Below, in pieces: positions 18,573-26,755 of a stretch of 33,847 nucleotides of DNA. Source of the DNA: an uncultured Actinomycetes bacterium (GTDB taxonomy: Bacteria; Actinomycetota; Thermoleophilia; RBG-16-64-13); the NCBI GenBank assembly GCA_903873715.1, contig CAIQPS010000136.1:1-33847 (forward strand), in the 5' to 3' direction. Position numbers and translations under genes: made by a program. The notes below the pieces were generated by a model. It searched no databases. It was not told the origin of the DNA and was given only the letters and a program-made list of their open reading frames with translations. Within the stretch, counting starts at the first letter, position 1, and every line of letters begins with the position of its first letter.

Positions 18573-19850
18573 TTAGCGTGGCCGGTCGTCGGCGATCCGC
18601 CGGAGGACGTCCGCCGCTTCCCGCGACCCCGGCACCGCGATAGCCCCTGCCTGCAGCGCCTGCCCGACCAACTCCGCGGCGCGTCCATCGGTGAGGTCCC
18701 GCTCGGCGATGGAGCCTGCGTCCACGAAGACGACCGTCCGTCCTCTCCGCGCCGACTCGAGCGCCACGCGCAGAAGGTCGATATTCCCCGTGCTGAAGAA
18801 CACCGGGGCGACCACCACCGCGTCGCTGTGGGCGGCCAGGTCCTCCATCTGGGCCACGGCATCGGCGGGGAACGGCTGGAAGGGCGGCGCCGAGAGCACG
18901 TCCAGCTCGTAGCGCTGGGCGGTCACGTAGTCGGTGTCGAAGACGCTCACGACACCCACACTCGGCGTGAAGCCGTGCAACACCAGTTCTTCCAGCAGTT
19001 CGGAGGCAGCCCCTCCGCCCGCCATCACGTGGACGTTCAGTGCCTCGGTCTCGGGAGTGGCCTCCCGGGCCTTGGTCCACAACGGGGTGATGTACGGCCG
19101 GGCGCCCTGCCGGTGCACGGCCACCCGGACGCGGAACACCTCCAGGATCACCTTGGGGTCGAGCATCTCGGCCGCGGTCCCCTGGGCGGCGACCCGCCCC
19201 CGATCGACGAGCACCAGGTGCTCGCAATACTGCGCCGCGATGTTGAGATCGTGCAGCACCACCACCACGGTCCTGCCGGCGGCGTGCAGGCGGCCGAGCA
19301 GTTGCATGACCTCCAACTGGTGGTTGAGATCCAGGTTGTTGAGCGGCTCGTCCAGCAGGAGCACCGGGGTCTCCTGGGCGAGCGTCTGCGCGATGAGCGC
19401 GCGTTGGCGCTCGCCGCCCGAGAGCTGGGTGACGGCCCGGTCGGCGAGATCGCCCAGACCGGTGTCGGCGAGCGCGGCGGTCACGGCCGTCTCATCGTGA
19501 TCCGCGCCGCTATGGGCGTAGCGGCCCATGGCCACCATCTCCGAAACAGTAAAGCTGAACTCAAGGCTGAACTGTTGAGGCACCACTCCGACCACGCGCG
19601 CCAGTTCGGCGGCGCGGTAGGTGTGCGTCGGCTTGCCGAACAGGAGGGCTTCGCCGGCCACCGGCTTCACGGTGCCGGCAAGGGCGCGCAGCAGGGTGGT
19701 CTTGCCCGACCCGTTCGGCCCGAGGATGCCCAGGAAGCGGCCCGCGGGGATCTGCAGGTCTACCGACTCGAGCACCCGGCGGGCGCCGAGGTCCACCGTG
19801 AGGCCGCGGACGTCGTAGACGGGGCCCTGGTGGCCGGCCGTGCCCATCAC
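18573..19850 (-). CDS. btuD: Corrinoid ABC transporter ATPase with long C-terminal extension
   Basis: The first ~255 residues are an iron/B12-type ABC ATPase: Walker A GPNGSGKT at 44-51, signature LSGGE at 143-147 and Walker B LLLDE at 164-168. Residues about 262-425 form an extra domain, starting NVHVMAGGGAASELLEELV and rich in alternating strands and helices; similar tails occur in some archaeal BtuD proteins, function unknown. The start is GTG 19850 or ATG 19847, both overlapping the btuC stop. Together with btuC and btuF it forms a cobalamin-riboswitch-led operon for corrinoid uptake. Heme or siderophore import is excluded mainly by the riboswitch. Confidence 0.9.
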   Translation of the reverse strand: MMGTAGHQGPVYDVRGLTVDLGARRVLESVDLQIPAGRFLGILGPNGSGKTTLLRALAGTVKPVAGEALLFGKPTHTYRAAELARVVGVVPQQFSLEFSFTVSEMVAMGRYAHSGADHDETAVTAALADTGLGDLADRAVTQLSGGERQRALIAQTLAQETPVLLLDEPLNNLDLNHQLEVMQLLGRLHAAGRTVVVVLHDLNIAAQYCEHLVLVDRGRVAAQGTAAEMLDPKVILEVFRVRVAVHRQGARPYITPLWTKAREATPETEALNVHVMAGGGAASELLEELVLHGFTPSVGVVSVFDTDYVTAQRYELDVLSAPPFQPFPADAVAQMEDLAAHSDAVVVAPVFFSTGNIDLLRVALESARRGRTVVFVDAGSIAERDLTDGRAAELVGQALQAGAIAVPGSREAADVLRRIADDRPR

Positions 19851-20887
19851 GCGCCCCCGCGCCGGCGGAGCAGATACAGGAAGAAGGGCCCCCCTGCCGC
19901 GGCAGTGATGATGCCCACCGGGATCTCGGCGGGCGCCAACACGGTCCTCGCGACGGTGTCGGCCAGAAGGAGCAGCAGGGCGCCGAACAGGGCGCTGGCG
20001 GGCAGCAGTCGCCGGTGGTCGGGACCGACGATGAGCCGCATGATGTGCGGCACCATCAGTCCCACGAACCCGATGAGCCCGGTGAACGCCACGGCTGCCG
20101 CGGTCACGAGCGACGCGGCGATCATGAGGTTCCGCCTGGTCCGCTGGCTGTCGACCCCGAGCTCCCTGGCCCGTTCCTCTCCCATCAGCAGGAGGTTCAT
20201 GCGCTTGGCCAGGAACATCATGTAGATGAAGCCTACGGCTACCACGGGCAGGGTGATGTACACCTTCGTCCAGGTCGCGGAGGTGAGCCCACCCATCAGC
20301 CAGACGACCACGGTGTGGAGGTCGCGCTCGGTGGTCACCATGAGGAACGACAGGATGGCGGTGAGTGTCGACCCGACCGCCACACCGGACAGGAGCAGCG
20401 AGGCGCTCTGCGTGCGGCCTCCGAACGTGGCGAGCCGGTAGACCAGGAACGCCGCGATCATCGCGCCGACGAATGCCAGGATGGGCAGGGTATAGATGCC
20501 CAGGGAGCCCAGCGGCTTCCAGACGATCGCCACTGTGGCCCCCAGGGCCGCCCCGGCCGAGACGCCCAAGAGGTACGGCTCGGCCAGGGGGTTCCGGAAG
20601 GTGCCCTGGAACGAGGCGCCGGCCGTCGAAAGCGCGGCGCCGGTGACGATGGCCAGGGCTATCCGGGGCAGACGGAGATCGAGCAGCAGGCGTGGAGCCC
20701 AGGCCGGGAAATCCCCGGTGGCGCCGGCTCCTCGGCGAAGGAGCGCGAACAACGCCCTGAGGCTCTGCCCCGGCGACATGCCGGCTGCGCCGGTGATGAT
20801 GGCCGCGATGACGACCGCCACCAGGACGACCACCAGGGCCGTCATGGCCAGACGATACGTCGTGCGCCGGTCGCCGCCGAGGTTCAT
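19847..20887 (-). CDS. btuC: Corrinoid ABC transporter permease (FecCD/BtuC family)
   Basis: The 346-residue permease has about ten membrane helices. FecCD-family features include LRLPRIALAIVTGAALSTAG, FQGTFRNPLAEPYLLGVSAG (split here as the G-x-N-P-L-A-x-P region), and TGLIGFVGLMVPHIMRLIVG near the C-terminal third, the region that contacts the ATPase. ATG 20887 starts the gene 38 bases after the btuF stop. The stop overlaps btuD. Confidence 0.94.
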   Translation of the reverse strand: MNLGGDRRTTYRLAMTALVVVLVAVVIAAIITGAAGMSPGQSLRALFALLRRGAGATGDFPAWAPRLLLDLRLPRIALAIVTGAALSTAGASFQGTFRNPLAEPYLLGVSAGAALGATVAIVWKPLGSLGIYTLPILAFVGAMIAAFLVYRLATFGGRTQSASLLLSGVAVGSTLTAILSFLMVTTERDLHTVVVWLMGGLTSATWTKVYITLPVVAVGFIYMMFLAKRMNLLLMGEERARELGVDSQRTRRNLMIAASLVTAAAVAFTGLIGFVGLMVPHIMRLIVGPDHRRLLPASALFGALLLLLADTVARTVLAPAEIPVGIITAAAGGPFFLYLLRRRGGA

Positions 20888-20925
20888 CGCAGTCTACTGC
20901 CGCCGATCCCGTCCACGTCGGTGCG

Positions 20926-22038
20926 CTACTTCAGCGCGCCGGGATGCACGGCGTCGAGCAGGTCTTTGAGCCCCAGCGCGATCCGCGGCCCCGGGCGGGT
21001 GATGAGAGTGTCGTTCACCAGGATGACCTTTCCGTTCGTGACCGCGGTCAGAGAGGCGAAGCGGGGGTCCTTGGTGAACTCGTCGATGCTCTTGTAGGCC
21101 GTGTTGGGCAGCAAGATGATGTCCGGGTCGGCGGCCACGAGCTGTTCGGCCGAGAACTGGTAGTACTGCTGTGCGGCCGCACTGCTCGAGCCGGGCATGT
21201 TGCCGACGTTGACGACGTTGACGTCCTTGAGCAGTTCGTCCACGAACGAGCCGGGCCCGACCGTCCACAGCGTGTTGTCGACGGCGTAGAAGACCTTCGG
21301 AGCGCTGCCGGCAGCGGCGGCCGCGTCTTTGATCTTCTGGATCTCGGCCTTCATGGAGTCGACCAAAGCGGCCGCCTGGCCGACGTTGCCGGTGGCCGCG
21401 CCGACGATCGTGATGTCGCCGTAGATGGCGTCCAGGCTTGCGGCGTTGAAGAGCAGGACCGGCGCTCCCGCGGCCTTGACCGGCGCAAGGGCGTCCTCCG
21501 ACCCGAACCCGGAATACGCGAGGACCAGGTCGGGGCTCAGGCCCATGATGGCCTCGGTGTTCAACTGGAAATCACCGACTTTGGCGATGTCCGCCACTTC
21601 CGCCGGGTAGTCGTCGAGCGCGCTCACGCCGACCACGCGGTCGCCGGCGCCGATGGCGAAGAGGATCTCTGTGCCCGCGGGGGCGGTCGACACGATGCGG
21701 ACAGGCTTCGCCTTGATGGCGGCCTGCGTGCCGGCGTCGTCGGTGACCGTCACCGGGAAGGTGCCCTCAGCGAGGGAGGTCGTGGTCTCGGCGGGCGCGG
21801 CCGACGTGGTGGTCTCCGCGGGGGCCGACGTGGTGGTGTCCGCAGGCGCGGTGGTCGCCGGAGCGGCTGTCGTCGTGGTCACGTCCGCGGAGCCGCACCC
21901 TGCGGCGAGCAGGCCGAAGCCGGCGGCGAACACCAGAACGAACACGGCCAGGAGCGAGGTGAGAAGGATGCGGCTGTGCCCCGAGGGGAGCACGTTGCGC
22001 CCCGCCGTGCTACGGCGTGGCTGGGGACGTCCGGTCAT
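20926..22038 (-). CDS. btuF: Corrinoid-binding lipoprotein of the BtuFCD transporter
   Basis: From ATG 22038, which follows AAAGGAG, the product has 370 residues. A lipoprotein signal with lipobox LAAGC (Cys48) is followed by a Thr/Ala-rich linker of roughly 45 residues (residues 50-95) and a helical-backbone class III binding fold: RIVSTAPAGTEILFAIGAGD, VGDFQLNTEAIMGLSPDLVL and a C-terminal lobe ending DLLDAVHPGALK. This matches BtuF/FepB proteins, which capture the ligand outside the membrane. The cobalamin riboswitch upstream points to corrinoid as ligand. An earlier in-frame ATG would place the signal peptide far from the N-terminus and lacks a good ribosome site. Confidence 0.93.
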   Translation of the reverse strand: MTGRPQPRRSTAGRNVLPSGHSRILLTSLLAVFVLVFAAGFGLLAAGCGSADVTTTTAAPATTAPADTTTSAPAETTTSAAPAETTTSLAEGTFPVTVTDDAGTQAAIKAKPVRIVSTAPAGTEILFAIGAGDRVVGVSALDDYPAEVADIAKVGDFQLNTEAIMGLSPDLVLAYSGFGSEDALAPVKAAGAPVLLFNAASLDAIYGDITIVGAATGNVGQAAALVDSMKAEIQKIKDAAAAAGSAPKVFYAVDNTLWTVGPGSFVDELLKDVNVVNVGNMPGSSSAAAQQYYQFSAEQLVAADPDIILLPNTAYKSIDEFTKDPRFASLTAVTNGKVILVNDTLITRPGPRIALGLKDLLDAVHPGALK

Positions 22039-22050
22039 TCGGACTCCTTT

Positions 22051-22185
22051 CGGTTCGACACATATGTCACGACCCGCAAGATGGTGGAGAGCAGGTTGTC
22101 TACTCCCCGGCCGGACCATGCAGTGGTCGAACCGAGTAGGCGTCCTGAGGCTTCAGGACGGAGTGCGCTTTCTCCACGGAAAGCG
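22051..22185 (-). promoter_or_regulatory. btuF leader with alternative hairpins near the ribosome site
   Basis: Between aptamer and gene the minus-strand RNA can form hairpins at 22166-22185 (CGCTTTC/GAAAGCG) and 22142-22159 (GTCCTGA/TCAGGAC). CGGTTCGAC on the RNA at 22126-22134 is fully complementary to GTCGAACCG at 22051-22059, which abuts the AAAGGAG ribosome site. A competing local hairpin can occupy part of the first arm. No T run follows any stem, which argues for translational control. Confidence 0.5.
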
Positions 22186-22194
22186 TCTGCTCCT

Positions 22195-22342
22195 CCTCTG
22201 CAGCAGGTATCTGGCTCCCGGAGACCGTCTGGGCGTCGTCTGGCTTCGCCTTCGACGGGTCTCTGGTCACAGTGGCGGGACCGCGCCGGTCTTACACCGG
22301 CTTCCCTCTCAGTCCCGGCGTGCCGGGACTTGACTGCAGAGG
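22195..22342 (-). promoter_or_regulatory. Cobalamin riboswitch upstream of btuFCD
   Basis: Read on the minus strand, a perfect 9-bp P1 stem pairs 22334-22342 (CCTCTGCAG) with 22195-22203 (CTGCAGAGG). Inside are GAGAGGGAAGCCGGTG, AAGACCGGCGCGGTCCCGCC followed by ACTGTGACC, and the B12 box AGCCAGATACC at 22206-22216. These are the conserved blocks of the cobalamin aptamer. Confidence 0.93.
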
Positions 22343-22361
22343 CACCATACTTGCAGCGCGG

Positions 22362-22390
22362 ACTCTACCACCTGCGGAGCGGACAGTAAA
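22362..22390 (-). promoter_or_regulatory. Possible promoter of the btuF riboswitch transcript
   Basis: On the minus strand TTTACT (22385-22390) and TAGAGT (22362-22367) are 17 bases apart and would start RNA near 22355, just before the aptamer. Each box matches consensus at four of six positions. Confidence 0.4.
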
Positions 22391-22528
22391 CTGGTCACCA
22401 TTACCCGCTGCGGCGTGGCCGACCGCCGCACCCGGCATCCCGCGCCGATCGCGGCGGCCGCCGGGCCGCAGGAAAGAGTCGCGCACATCGCGCTCATCAA
22501 CGGGCGGGTGTCTGATACGCTCTACGGC

Positions 22529-22861
22529 GTGAGAAGTTCGGTCAGCATCATCTTGTTCTTCCTTCTGAGTGGTTTCTTCCTGGCGGCGCTGCTGGGTTCC
22601 ACGGAGCGCAGCCGGAAGCTGCTCGCCATAGCCGGGGGCTGCCTGGTGGCCCTCGCGTGCATCATCGTCTTCGTCAAGCCGGTGCAGTTGCCGCCGGCGT
22701 CGCAGCTCATCCACGGCACCACCACGACCACGTCCACCACCGCGCCGCCCGGCCCGCCGGGCGCGGCCGGGTCGAGTGGCGTCGACAGCACCACTACCCC
22801 TACCTCGGTCCCCGGCGGATCGGCGCAGGGTGACCCTTCGGAGGTCGCGAGTGTCAGATAA
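22529..22861 (+). CDS. Small two-helix membrane protein with Thr/Pro-rich tail, unknown function
   Basis: From GTG 22529 the product has 110 residues: two hydrophobic segments (about 5-22 and 32-51) joined by a short basic loop, then a Thr/Pro/Gly/Ser-rich tail. No family is recognised. There is no ribosome site before GTG 22529, but TACGCT at 22516-22521 ends seven bases before it, so the mRNA may be leaderless; another in-frame GTG is at 22508. The stop lies 11 bases inside purM, so the two are likely co-expressed. Confidence 0.5.
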   Translation: MRSSVSIILFFLLSGFFLAALLGSTERSRKLLAIAGGCLVALACIIVFVKPVQLPPASQLIHGTTTTTSTTAPPGPPGAAGSSGVDSTTTPTSVPGGSAQGDPSEVASVR

Positions 22862-23954
22862 GTCCGACTCCATCTTCCCCGCCGGCGGCGCCGCGCCCAT
22901 CGAGGCCCAGGCGCAGCAGGCAGACCTCACCTACCGGCAGGCCGGTGTGGACATCGAGGCGGGGGAAGAGGCCGTCAGGCTCATCAAGGCCGATGCGGAG
23001 AGTACGTACATCCCCGGCGTGCTCGGCTCCATCGGGGGCTTCGCGGGGATGTTCCAGTTGCCCTCCGGTCTTCAGGACGCGGTGCTGGTCACTTCCACCG
23101 ACGGTGTGGGCACCAAGTTGCTCCTCGCCCAGGAGACCGGCCGCGTAGACACGGTCGGCATCGACCTGGTGGCCATGTCCGTCAACGACGTGCTGACCGT
23201 CGGGGCTCGGCCCATCCTTTTCCTTGACTACGTGGCCGTGGGCCGGTTGCTGCCGGGCGAGATGGCGAGCATCGTCGCCGGGGTGGCGGAGGGCTGCCGG
23301 CAGGCCGGCTGCGCCCTCGTCGGCGGCGAGATGGCCGAGATGCCCGGGCTCTACTCGCCCGGAGAGTTCGACCTGGCCGGTTTCTGCGTGGGCCTGGCCG
23401 AGCGGGCCAAGCTCATCGACGGGAGCACCGTCCAGGAGGGCGACGCAGTGCTGGGGCTGGCGAGTAGCGGCTTCCACTCCAACGGCTACTCGCTGGTGCG
23501 CAAGGTCCTCGAGGTCGGCAAGGTCGACTTGGCCGGCACCTTCCCCGGCATGACCGAGACGGTGGCCGACGCCGTGCTGGCGCCCACCCGCATCTACGTC
23601 AAGAGCATCCTCGCCCTGCTCGACGCGGGGATCTCCATCCGCTCCATGGCCCACATCACGGGCGGGGGCATGATCGGCAACTTCTCCCGGGTGGTCCCCG
23701 CGGGGCTCTGCGCCGCGCTGCACTTCGAGGAGTGGACCATCCCGCCGCTGTTCAGGGCCATACAGAAGCTGGGCGGCATCGCCGAACTGGAGATGTTCAC
23801 CGCCTTCAACATGGGTGTCGGCTACGTGCTCGTGGTCCCGCAGGAGCAGAAGGCGCGCGCCAAGGAACTCCTTGCCGCCGCCGGTGAGCGGGTGTTCGAA
23901 CTCGGGACGGTCGTCCAAGGGCCCGACAAAGTCACTCTCGCGGGCGTCTCGTGA
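22851..23954 (+). CDS. purM: Phosphoribosylformylglycinamidine cyclo-ligase (AIR synthetase)
   Basis: PurM closes the imidazole ring to give aminoimidazole ribotide (AIR), which also feeds thiamine and, in some anaerobes, benzimidazole synthesis. The 367-residue product contains TYRQAGVDIEAGEEAV, LVTSTDGVGTKLLLA, GIDLVAMSVNDVLTVGARP and the glycine-rich MAHITGGGMIGN, all PurM features. GTG 22851 is chosen for its GGAGG site six bases upstream. It overlaps the preceding small gene and the following purN (GTGA). Confidence 0.95.
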   Translation: MSDKSDSIFPAGGAAPIEAQAQQADLTYRQAGVDIEAGEEAVRLIKADAESTYIPGVLGSIGGFAGMFQLPSGLQDAVLVTSTDGVGTKLLLAQETGRVDTVGIDLVAMSVNDVLTVGARPILFLDYVAVGRLLPGEMASIVAGVAEGCRQAGCALVGGEMAEMPGLYSPGEFDLAGFCVGLAERAKLIDGSTVQEGDAVLGLASSGFHSNGYSLVRKVLEVGKVDLAGTFPGMTETVADAVLAPTRIYVKSILALLDAGISIRSMAHITGGGMIGNFSRVVPAGLCAALHFEEWTIPPLFRAIQKLGGIAELEMFTAFNMGVGYVLVVPQEQKARAKELLAAAGERVFELGTVVQGPDKVTLAGVS

Positions 23955-24661
23955 CGGGTCCCGGCGGACAGGCTGCCAATGACGAAGGGCACGGCGCCGC
24001 CGGCGACCAAGCGGCCTTCCGGATAGCGGTCCTCGCGTCCGGGAGCGGATCCAACCTGCAGGCCATCATCGATCAACTCCACGGGCGGCCGCTCTCCGGG
24101 CACCCGGCTGACTATCGGCCGGGCGACCCGCGCATCGAGGTGGTGCTGGTGCTCAGCGACGTTCCCGGGGCCCGCGCGCTCCAGAGGGCGGAGCAGGCCG
24201 GCATCCGCACCACGGTGGTCCCGGTCTCCGACTACGCCGACCGGGAGCAGCACGACCTGGCCATCACCACCCGCCTGCTCGAGGCCGAGCCGGACCTGGT
24301 GGTCCTAGCCGGCTACATGCGCATCGTGGCGCCGCCGCTGCTCAAGGCGTTCCCCTGGCGGGTCATCAACCTGCACCCGGCGCTGCTGCCCGCCTTCCCC
24401 GGCACCCACTCCATCGCCGACGCGGTGGGATACGGGGTCAAGGTGACCGGCGTGACCGTGCATTTCGTCGATCCCGGCGTAGACACCGGCCCGGTGATAG
24501 CCCAGGAAGCCGTGCCCGTCCGGCACGACGACACCGCCGATTCGTTGGGCGCGCGCATCCACGCGGTGGAACACCGCCTGCTGCCCGAAGTCATCCGTCA
24601 GATCGCCGCCGGAAAGGTCCGGCCGCCACTTCCGGGAAGCCGGGTCGTACAGGTAGACTGA
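23951..24661 (+). CDS. purN: Phosphoribosylglycinamide formyltransferase
   Basis: PurN transfers a formyl group from 10-formyl-THF to GAR. The 236-residue protein has RIAVLASGSGSNLQAIID, then LAGYMRIVAPPLLKAFP, the catalytic NLHPALLPAFPGTHSI and HFVDPGVDTGPVIAQ with the active-site aspartate. It carries a polar N-terminal extension of about 22 residues and a somewhat longer C-terminus than the E. coli enzyme. GTG 23951 overlaps the purM stop. Confidence 0.96.
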   Translation: MTGPGGQAANDEGHGAAGDQAAFRIAVLASGSGSNLQAIIDQLHGRPLSGHPADYRPGDPRIEVVLVLSDVPGARALQRAEQAGIRTTVVPVSDYADREQHDLAITTRLLEAEPDLVVLAGYMRIVAPPLLKAFPWRVINLHPALLPAFPGTHSIADAVGYGVKVTGVTVHFVDPGVDTGPVIAQEAVPVRHDDTADSLGARIHAVEHRLLPEVIRQIAAGKVRPPLPGSRVVQVD

Positions 24662-24721
24662 GTAACTGAAAACCGAGGGAGAAAGCCGGGATAGAGACCG
24701 GCTGCGTAGAGGGAGGACGCT

Positions 24722-26257
24722 GTGAAGGTCGCGCGAGCGCTGGTTTCGGTATCCGATAAGAAGGACCTGGAACCTTTCGTCAAGGGTCTCACGGACATGG
24801 GGATAGAGGTCATCTCCACGGGCGGTACCGCCAAGTTCCTCAAAGACGCCGGGCTGCCCATCACCGGCATCTCCGAGGTCACGGGTTTCCCCGAGATCAT
24901 GGACGGTAGGGTCAAGACCCTGCACCCCAACATCCATGGCGGGATCCTCGCCGACCGCAGCAAGCCCGAGCATCTCAAGGCCATCGCCGACCTCGGCATC
25001 AAGCCGATCGACCTCGTGGTGGTCAACCTGTATCCGTTCGAAGCCACCGTCGCCCAGCGCGGCGTGAGCGAAGAAGTGGCCATCGAGAACATCGACATCG
25101 GCGGCCCGACCATGGTGCGCGCCGCGGCCAAGAACTTCTCCGGCGTGGCCATCGTCACCGACCCGGCCGACTACACGCCCATCCTCGAAGAACTGCAGGC
25201 GAGCGGCGCCGAACTCGCCTACGAGACCCGCAAGAAGCTGGCGGCCAAGGCCTTCCAGCACACGGCTCACTACGACTCGGCCATCTCCAACTGGTTCAGC
25301 CAGGAAGAGGGCGACTTCCCGAAACACATCATGCTCGACCTGGCCAAGGTCCAGGACCTGCGCTACGGCGAGAACCCGCATCAGCGGGCCGCGTGGTACT
25401 CCACCGTGTCGGCCACCGACCCCGACGCCTCCCTGCAGCAACTTCACGGCCAGGCCATGTCGTTCAACAACCTGCTCGACCTGGACGCCTGCCGCCGCTG
25501 CCTGGACGAGTTCACCCTGCCCGCCTCGGTGATCGTCAAGCACAACAACCCGTGCGGCGTGGCCGTGGCTGAGAACGCCGCGGCGGCCTATGAGAAGGCC
25601 CTCTCCTGCGACCCGGTGTCCGCCTTCGGCGGAGTCATCGCCAGCAACCGCGTGGTGGACGAACATCTCGCCCGCCTGCTCAGCACCAACTTCGTCGAGG
25701 TGCTGTGGGCGCCCGGCTACACCCAGGAAGCCCTGGACATCCTGACGGTCAAGAAGGACATCCGCATCCTCACCGGCCAGATCAGCCGCGACACCTGCGG
25801 CTCCATGGACATGAAGCGCGTCTACAACGGCATGCTGGTCCAGGACTGGGACTGCGAAGCCGACGAGCGCGACAGCATGCGGGTCCTGACCACCCGGCAT
25901 CCCACCGAAGAGGAGTGGGGCGACCTGCTCTTCGCCTGGCGCGTGGCCAAGCACACCAAGTCCAACGCCATCATCCTGGTGAAGGACCTCATGACCATCG
26001 GCGTGGGCGCTGGCCAGATGAGCCGGGTCGACTCCGCCAACCTGGCCGTGGCCCGGTCGCGGTTCCCGCTGGCCGGCTCGGTCGTGGCCTCCGACGCGTT
26101 CTTCCCCTTCCCGGATGCCCTCGAGGTGGCGGTGAACGCAGGCGCGACCGCGGTCATCCACCCCGGAGGCTCCATCCGCGACGACCAGGCGCTGGCGCTG
26201 GCCGAGGAGCGGGGGATGGCCATGGTGGTCACCGGGCGGAGGCATTTCCGCCACTAG
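24722..26257 (+). CDS. purH: Bifunctional AICAR transformylase / IMP cyclohydrolase
   Basis: PurH performs the last two steps to IMP. The 511-residue product has an N-terminal MGS-like cyclohydrolase domain (about 1-150) with VSVSDKKDL, STGGTAKFLKDAG and GRVKTLHPNIHGGIL, and a C-terminal transformylase domain with DLRYGENPHQRAAW and VIVKHNNPCGVA, where the KHNNPCG lysine/histidine pair is catalytic. Length is typical. GTG 24722 follows GGAGGACGCT, 60 bases after purN. A strong terminator follows. Confidence 0.97.
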   Translation: MKVARALVSVSDKKDLEPFVKGLTDMGIEVISTGGTAKFLKDAGLPITGISEVTGFPEIMDGRVKTLHPNIHGGILADRSKPEHLKAIADLGIKPIDLVVVNLYPFEATVAQRGVSEEVAIENIDIGGPTMVRAAAKNFSGVAIVTDPADYTPILEELQASGAELAYETRKKLAAKAFQHTAHYDSAISNWFSQEEGDFPKHIMLDLAKVQDLRYGENPHQRAAWYSTVSATDPDASLQQLHGQAMSFNNLLDLDACRRCLDEFTLPASVIVKHNNPCGVAVAENAAAAYEKALSCDPVSAFGGVIASNRVVDEHLARLLSTNFVEVLWAPGYTQEALDILTVKKDIRILTGQISRDTCGSMDMKRVYNGMLVQDWDCEADERDSMRVLTTRHPTEEEWGDLLFAWRVAKHTKSNAIILVKDLMTIGVGAGQMSRVDSANLAVARSRFPLAGSVVASDAFFPFPDALEVAVNAGATAVIHPGGSIRDDQALALAEERGMAMVVTGRRHFRH

Positions 26258-26308
26258 GAGCGGCGACGGCGGCCCGACGCGGCCGCCGCAAGACCTCGCA
26301 ACGAGCGC

Positions 26309-26340
26309 GGGGCGGGCAGCGGAAGCTGCCCGCCCCGTTT
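26309..26340 (+). terminator. Intrinsic terminator after purH
   Basis: A perfect 12-bp GC stem, GGGGCGGGCAGC (26309-26320) with GCTGCCCGCCCC (26325-26336), encloses a GGAA tetraloop and is followed by GTTTGT. The T run is short but the stem is very stable. Confidence 0.85.
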
Positions 26341-26425
26341 GTCATCCGGGGACGGAAGCCCGGACGGCGGTCCGCTTGACCGCCGCGGTCCCTGCGTGGT
26401 ACCAATGGCGGGCTTCGATAACGGA

Positions 26426-26622
26426 GCCGGGTGCCGCCGCGCGGAGACGCGAGGCGGAGAATAGGGAATCGGGTGAGAATCCCGAGCGGTCCCGCCACTG
26501 TGAACGGGGAGCGGACCCGCCAGGATGCCACTGTCCCACCACCGCAGCCGAAGGCCGGCGCGGCACGGGGGATGGGAAGGCGCGGGCGAGCGATGATCCG
26601 TCAGTCAGTAGACCTGCCCGGC
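26426..26622 (+). promoter_or_regulatory. Cobalamin riboswitch upstream of an NMT1-type ABC transporter
   Basis: P1 pairs GCCGGG (26426-26431) with CCCGGC (26617-26622). Within are GGGAATCGGGTGAGAATCCC, GCGGTCCCGCCACTGTGAAC, GATGCCACTGTCCC with GGGAAGGC, and the closing CAGTCAGTAGACCTGCC. These are the cobalamin aptamer blocks; thiamine-box landmarks are absent. An intrinsic terminator 50 bases downstream suggests control by premature termination. Confidence 0.9.
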
Positions 26623-26670
26623 TCTCTGGGAAAGGCCCTCACGGAAAGGGCCGCACCAGGGGATGATGGC

Positions 26671-26707
26671 AAAGTCTCCTGCCTTTTGGGCTGGGGACTT
26701 TTTTGTT
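26671..26707 (+). terminator. Riboswitch-linked intrinsic terminator
   Basis: AAAGTCTCC (26671-26679) pairs with GGGGACTTT (26693-26701) around a 13-base loop, and the stem runs into a T-rich tract (TTTTTTGTTT). It lies between the cobalamin aptamer and the first transporter gene, the expected position of a ligand-controlled terminator. An upstream stem, GGCCCT/AGGGCC near 26634-26652, may be part of the switch. Confidence 0.85.
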
Positions 26708-26755
26708 TGTGCCGCCCCAGCCCCGAGTCGCTGTGCGATCGCGGGAGGAGGCGGA

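Noticed and set aside
26426-26707. Thiamine (TPP) riboswitch for the NMT1-type transporter
   Set aside because: The aptamer shows cobalamin core blocks, and the CTGAGA and ACCTGA landmarks of the TPP element are not present in the right arrangement.
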